Source: JAIBDK01 sp965261915 (GTDB lineage Bacteria; Pseudomonadota; Gammaproteobacteria; Arenicellales; Poriferihabitantaceae). Taken from it: DNA of 64,000 nucleotides. The position numbers and the translations under genes are program-made. Location of the stretch: assembly GCA_965261915.1 (NCBI GenBank), contig CBDHDW010000013.1, forward strand, positions 2,232,001 through 2,296,000. The letters run 5' to 3'. The notes beneath the pieces are model-generated. The model saw nothing but the letters and a program-made list of their open reading frames with translations. It made no database searches and was not told where the DNA came from. This document shows, piece by piece, positions 62,409-64,000 of this stretch; within the stretch, counting starts at the first letter, position 1, and every line of letters begins with the position of its first letter.

Positions 62409-64000
62409 ATGAGTGATCAGAAAACACAAATCATTTTAGACAATCGTACTGCCGAGACCAGTATCGGAGAATATTTGCGTAAACAGCTTGGTCAAGATGT
62501 GAAATTTTTTCGCATTGTGTCAGCCTGCTTCACAGTGTACGCTTATAAAGCGTTAAAACCTCAGTTGGAACAAATCGGTGCAGTTCATTTTTTATTTGGC
62601 GACCCCGGTTCGGTAGGAGAGATTGATCCAAGCGAAAAACAAAATAAAAATTTTGATTTAACTGAGCAAGGTCTATTGCCGAAAGCGATACTCCAACAGA
62701 AGCATTTAGCCAGGGAGTGTGCAGAATGGATAAAAAAGAAGGTTAAAATTCGTACTATAAAACAAACCAATTTCCTGCATGGAAAAATGTATCACATTGA
62801 ACAGCATGAAACGGCGAGTATGGCGGTACTTGGCAGCTCAAACTTCACTCATCGTGGATTGGGGTTTAATGAAGGGGCAAATCTGGAGATTAATTTGCTG
62901 ATTAACAAAACCGATACGCGTGACGAGCTTAAATATTGGTTTGATGATGTTTGGAAAGATAAAAACTTGACGCGGGATGCTAAAAAAGAAGTGCTGGATG
63001 CGTTGGAACGGATTGGTAAAAACCATTCACCAGAACTTGTTTATTTCAAAACATTACTGGAAGTTTTTCGTGAGCGGATGGAAACGCGAGAAGACGCAGA
63101 TACCCAACTCGGAGCTGTCAATTTAAGAGACACACAAATATGGAAAACATTGTATCAATTCCAGCGCGATGGAGTGGTCGGCATCATTAACCGCTTGAAG
63201 CAACATCATGGTTGTATTCTTGCCGATAGCGTAGGTCTTGGAAAAACTTATACAGCATTGGCAGTCATCCGTTATTATCAGGCAAAAAATCACCGAGTGA
63301 TGGTGCTTTGTCCGAAGAAACTCAGCGAAAACTGGAAACTCTATCCAACACAGTTCGGTCAGAAAAGCAACCCGTTTAAAAAAGATGATTTTAGATACCT
63401 GGTTTTGCATCATACTGATCTATCACGGTTTGTTGGTGAAAGCAATGGTATCGATTTGGAGAAGTTTGATTGGGATTCCTTTGGTTTAGTGGTAATAGAT
63501 GAATCGCATAATTTCCGCAACGAATCCAGCAGTGAGCGCGACCATGACGGCAATATTATTCGCCACAGTCGTTATGAGCGATTGCTTCAAGAGATGATTC
63601 AGAAGGGCGGTCAAACCGATGTACTGATGCTGTCGGCAACGCCTGTCAATACATCGCTGGATGACTTGCGGAATCAGATTTATTTTATGACTGGGAAACG
63701 TGACAATACTTTCAACGAGTCGCTTGGAATACGAAATATGGGCACTATGCTTCGTGCCGCGCAAAAACAGTTCAAACATTGGGAAGAACAACGTGGTGAA
63801 AAAGACAAGCGAGATCTTTTCGACAAACTGGGAGGTGATTTTTTCACGTTATTGGATGCCGTTTCTATCGCCCGTTCACGCCATCATATAAAAAAGTTTT
63901 ATCCTGATGTAGTAAAACAAATAGGCGGATTCCCCAAACAAGCCAGACCAGTGAATAAAATGCCGCCGACCGATTTACGAGGCGAGCTTTCATACGAAAT
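62409..64000 (+). CDS. PLD-like plus SNF2/DEAH helicase, partial (defence-type)
   Basis: Open frame running off the window end (530 codons seen). The N-terminal part is a phospholipase D-like nuclease domain with the HxK...N motif in FLHGKMYH (about residue 124) and AVLGSSNFTHRGLGFNEG. The helicase part has the Walker A ADSVGLGKTYTA (about 272), LVVIDESHNF (about 364) and LMLSATPVN. Such fusions occur in restriction and other phage-defence loci, usually next to a DNA methyltransferase, which would lie beyond position 64000. The ATG at 62409 is supported by MSDQKTQIILDNRTAE. Confidence 0.85.
   Translation, partial: MSDQKTQIILDNRTAETSIGEYLRKQLGQDVKFFRIVSACFTVYAYKALKPQLEQIGAVHFLFGDPGSVGEIDPSEKQNKNFDLTEQGLLPKAILQQKHLARECAEWIKKKVKIRTIKQTNFLHGKMYHIEQHETASMAVLGSSNFTHRGLGFNEGANLEINLLINKTDTRDELKYWFDDVWKDKNLTRDAKKEVLDALERIGKNHSPELVYFKTLLEVFRERMETREDADTQLGAVNLRDTQIWKTLYQFQRDGVVGIINRLKQHHGCILADSVGLGKTYTALAVIRYYQAKNHRVMVLCPKKLSENWKLYPTQFGQKSNPFKKDDFRYLVLHHTDLSRFVGESNGIDLEKFDWDSFGLVVIDESHNFRNESSSERDHDGNIIRHSRYERLLQEMIQKGGQTDVLMLSATPVNTSLDDLRNQIYFMTGKRDNTFNESLGIRNMGTMLRAAQKQFKHWEEQRGEKDKRDLFDKLGGDFFTLLDAVSIARSRHHIKKFYPDVVKQIGGFPKQARPVNKMPPTDLRGELSYE

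Overview
The window reads as a stretch of gammaproteobacterial chromosome. The evidence is the conserved neighbourhoods yicC-gmk-rpoZ-spoT, rsmI/lpoA-yraN-dolP and argH-lptM-lysA, plus a glnE-ilvE-waaF run, a split class II ribonucleotide reductase of the kind known in Pseudomonas, and a type-A RNase P RNA. I cannot place the genus. Housekeeping genes are intact, but the accessory genes between them include many decayed pieces: two intact insertion sequences that each split a gene, one deleted IS5-like element, a small MITE-like element, and at least eight truncated or frameshifted genes. This suggests recent IS activity and ongoing gene loss, possibly in a host-associated or niche-restricted bacterium; that last point is inference.

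Layout. 0-5.5 kb: argH, lptM, lysA (+), then a 5'-nucleotidase, aroE and a thiamine pyrophosphokinase-like gene (-). 5.5-10.6 kb is an accessory zone: a 740-bp IS5-like remnant, an AT-rich two-gene restriction-modification-like cassette (EcoRI-type adenine methylase plus DUF262-HNH nuclease, ATGA overlap) abutting a truncated LysR gene, a truncated dehydrogenase, and an intact Rieske oxygenase. 10.6-16.5 kb: a tight seven-gene minus-strand run yicC-gmk-rpoZ-spoT-LMW phosphatase-L,D-transpeptidase-nagZ, joining (p)ppGpp control to cell-wall remodelling. 16.7-16.9 kb: a MITE-like element. 17-22 kb: a soluble Ser/Thr kinase and a minus-strand set (FemAB-like GNAT, BON-like membrane protein, 39-residue membrane peptide, permuted papain-fold amidase). 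21.9-28.7 kb: an M48 lipoprotein protease, glnE, ilvE, a CHCC zinc-finger protein and waaF.

28.7-31.2 kb: an unrecognised gene split by an IS1634-like element with a 60-bp target duplication. 31.2-36.5 kb: rnpB, rsmI, lpoA, yraN, dolP and a stand-alone heptose-phosphate adenylyltransferase. 36.5-42.8 kb: a decayed class IV aminotransferase, rep helicase, and the class II RNR genes nrdJ/nrdJb behind a promoter carrying two NrdR-box-like palindromes. 42.8-48.3 kb is a gene graveyard: fragments of FAH, cupin, TauD and secreted-protein genes around intact DUF1330, UMF1 transporter, solute-binding and thioredoxin-like genes, with a 13-bp tandem repeat.

48.3-55.9 kb: a five-gene minus-strand run (RND adaptor and pump, EamA exporter, gamma-glutamyltransferase, mtgA). 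55.9-62.3 kb: a membrane-anchored carboxylesterase, a sulfotransferase gene cut by an IS1380-family element (exact reconstruction restores the reading frame), a MATE exporter and an MFS transporter. 62.4 kb to the end: a PLD-SNF2 helicase that runs off the window and may mark the edge of a defence locus.
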